DNA of 64,000 bases. Source: Xanthomonas euroxanthea (GTDB lineage Bacteria; Pseudomonadota; Gammaproteobacteria; Xanthomonadales; Xanthomonadaceae). The stretch is taken from NCBI RefSeq assembly GCF_900476395.1, contig NZ_UIHB01000001.1:68217-132216 (forward strand), given 5' to 3'. Numbering within the stretch: the first letter of the stretch is position 1; each line of letters opens with the position of its first letter. Below the pieces are notes generated by a model. That model was not told the origin of the DNA. It saw nothing but the letters and a program-made list of their open reading frames with translations, and made no database searches. Positions 62,793 to 64,000 of the stretch are shown one piece after another. Both the position numbers and the translations under genes were made by a program.

Positions 62793-62826
62793 TAAGGTTC
62801 CTCAACGACAGCGACAGGAGTGCAAT

Positions 62827-63855
62827 GTGGACAAGACGATGAAAGCTGCAGTGGTACGCGAGTTCGGCAAGCCTCTGGTGATCGAGGAGGTGCAGGTGCC
62901 GCGTCCGGCCGCCGGCGACATCCTGGTCAAGATCGAAGCCTGTGGCGTCTGCCACACTGACCTGCACGCCGCCGAAGGCGACTGGCCGGTCAAGCCGAAC
63001 CCTCCCTTCATTCCCGGCCACGAAGGTGTTGGCAACGTGGTGGCGGTCGGCGAAGGCGTCAAGCACATCAAGGAAGGCGACCGCGTCGGCATCCCGTGGC
63101 TGTACTCGGCTTGCGGGCATTGCGAGCACTGCCTGGGTGGCTGGGAAACCCTGTGCGAGGCGCAGCAGAACAGCGGCTACTCGGTCAACGGCGGCTTCGC
63201 GCAGTACGCGCTGGCCAATGCCGACTACGTTGGCCTCCTGCCCAAGGGCATCGGCTTCGTCGAGGTCGCGCCGATCCTTTGCGCGGGCGTCACCGTCTAC
63301 AAGGGCCTGAAGGTCACCGAGACCAAGCCGGGTCAGTGGGTCGTGATTTCCGGCATCGGCGGGCTCGGCCACATGGCAGTGCAATATGCCAAGGCGATGG
63401 GAATGAACGTGGCCGCAGTGGATGTGGACGACACCAAGCTGGCACTGGCCAGGCGCCTGGGCGCAACGGTGACGGTCAATGCGCGCACCACCGATCCGGT
63501 GGCGTACCTCAAGAAGGAAATCGGCGGCGCACACGGCGCGTTGGTCACCGCGGTATCGCCCAAGGCGTTCGAGCAGGCGATCGGCATGGTGCGGCGTGGC
63601 GGCACGGTGTCGCTCAACGGCCTGCCACCGGGCCAGTTCCCGCTGGACATCTTCGGCATGGTGCTCAATGGCGTGACCGTGCGCGGCTCGATCGTCGGAA
63701 CCCGGCTGGACCTGCAGGAGTCGCTTGCCTTCGCCGAGCAGGGCAAGGTCGCGGCGACCGTGGCCACCGACACCCTGGACAACATCAACGAGGTGTTCGC
63801 GCGCATGCACGCCGGAACGATCGAAGGGCGTATCGTGCTCGACATGGCGGCCTGA
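62827..63855 (+). CDS. adhP: Zinc-dependent alcohol dehydrogenase
   Basis: A 342-residue medium-chain dehydrogenase. The catalytic zinc ligands Cys42 and His65 lie in [14 protein letters not shown] and IPGHEGVG; structural Cys residues are in [13 protein letters not shown]; the Rossmann [11 protein letters not shown] binds NAD. It matches AdhP-type ethanol dehydrogenases. The GTG at 62827 ([10 protein letters not shown]) has AGGAG five bases upstream; an ATG at 62839 is the alternative start. It is co-transcribed with ALDH and DUF779. Confidence 0.92.
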   Translation: MDKTMKAAVVREFGKPLVIEEVQVPRPAAGDILVKIEACGVCHTDLHAAEGDWPVKPNPPFIPGHEGVGNVVAVGEGVKHIKEGDRVGIPWLYSACGHCEHCLGGWETLCEAQQNSGYSVNGGFAQYALANADYVGLLPKGIGFVEVAPILCAGVTVYKGLKVTETKPGQWVVISGIGGLGHMAVQYAKAMGMNVAAVDVDDTKLALARRLGATVTVNARTTDPVAYLKKEIGGAHGALVTAVSPKAFEQAIGMVRRGGTVSLNGLPPGQFPLDIFGMVLNGVTVRGSIVGTRLDLQESLAFAEQGKVAATVATDTLDNINEVFARMHAGTIEGRIVLDMAA

Positions 63856-63876
63856 CCGCGGCGCAGGAGGCAGACG

Positions 63877-64000
63877 ATGCAGGGCACCACCACGCAGACA
63901 GACCCACCGTTGCAGGTAATGGCCACGCTGGCGGCGTTGCAGCTGATCGACACGCTGCGCGCGCGCCACGGCGATGTGCTGTTCCATCAATCCGGCGGCT
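63877..64000 (+). CDS. DUF779 family protein, N-terminal part
   Basis: The reading frame starts at ATG 63877 with GGAGG upstream and runs off the right edge. The visible residues (VMATLAALQLIDTLRARHGDVLFHQSGG) match DUF779, a small family that almost always follows aldehyde dehydrogenase genes of the ExaC type; its role is unknown. Confidence 0.8.
   Translation, partial: MQGTTTQTDPPLQVMATLAALQLIDTLRARHGDVLFHQSGG

Overview
The window looks like chromosome from a GC-rich, plant-associated gammaproteobacterium, most likely Xanthomonas. Pointers to that genus are an XAC0095-type small protein, a SymE-like toxin gene, tandem secreted family 1 pectate lyases, and a candidate type III effector preceded by a HrpX-type PIP box (TTCGG-N15-TTCGC). 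I saw no rRNA or tRNA genes, no insertion sequences and no CRISPR array.

Layout. 1-9.4 kb: ordinary accessory metabolism (two glutathione S-transferases, a tandem pair of M13 lipoprotein peptidases, a LysR regulator divergent from a short-chain dehydrogenase). 9.6-11.8 kb: an AT-rich two-gene island encoding an ABC/AAA ATPase and a DUF4435/TOPRIM-like protein, resembling the PARIS anti-phage system. 12.2-14.2 kb: a mirror-symmetric cassette. A XAC0095-family gene and a SymE-like gene diverge, share the same 5' leader, and enclose two back-to-back predicted small RNAs complementary to that leader; an ECF sigma factor gene follows. 14.5-18.7 kb: two tandem pectate lyases with imperfect PIP boxes, then a candidate effector with an N-myristoylation start (MGNCFS), suggesting a small HrpX regulon. 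18.8-33.8 kb: small regulators and enzymes, a hybrid histidine kinase, an HDOD protein, a protealysin/emfourin operon, NUDIX, esterase, thioredoxin, MFS transporter, EcsC and methyltransferase genes.

33.96-47.96 kb: nine consecutive minus-strand genes. These are two Tat-signal TldD-like proteases, a TldE/PmbA partner without a signal, a Tat-signal DUF4159 protein, a MoxR AAA+ ATPase, a DUF58 protein, a BatA-like protein, a DUF4175-like membrane protein with a His/Asp-rich stretch, and a second large membrane protein. They may form an envelope proteolysis or assembly system. The block is interrupted by palindromic intergenic repeats.

48.1-58.7 kb: an epoxide hydrolase/NmrA pair facing a TetR regulator across a perfect 24-bp palindrome, a decayed fragment matching fbp, then fbp, tyrB, a TonB-dependent receptor and a cupin gene. 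59-64 kb: an AcoR-type sigma-54 activator divergent from aldehyde dehydrogenase, alcohol dehydrogenase and DUF779 genes, with a canonical -24/-12 promoter and a perfect 17-bp activator-site palindrome. This is probably an ethanol/acetaldehyde oxidation module.

All family assignments come from reading motifs by eye; no database search was run. Many starts were moved inward from the longest reading frame on the basis of ribosome-binding sites and family alignment.
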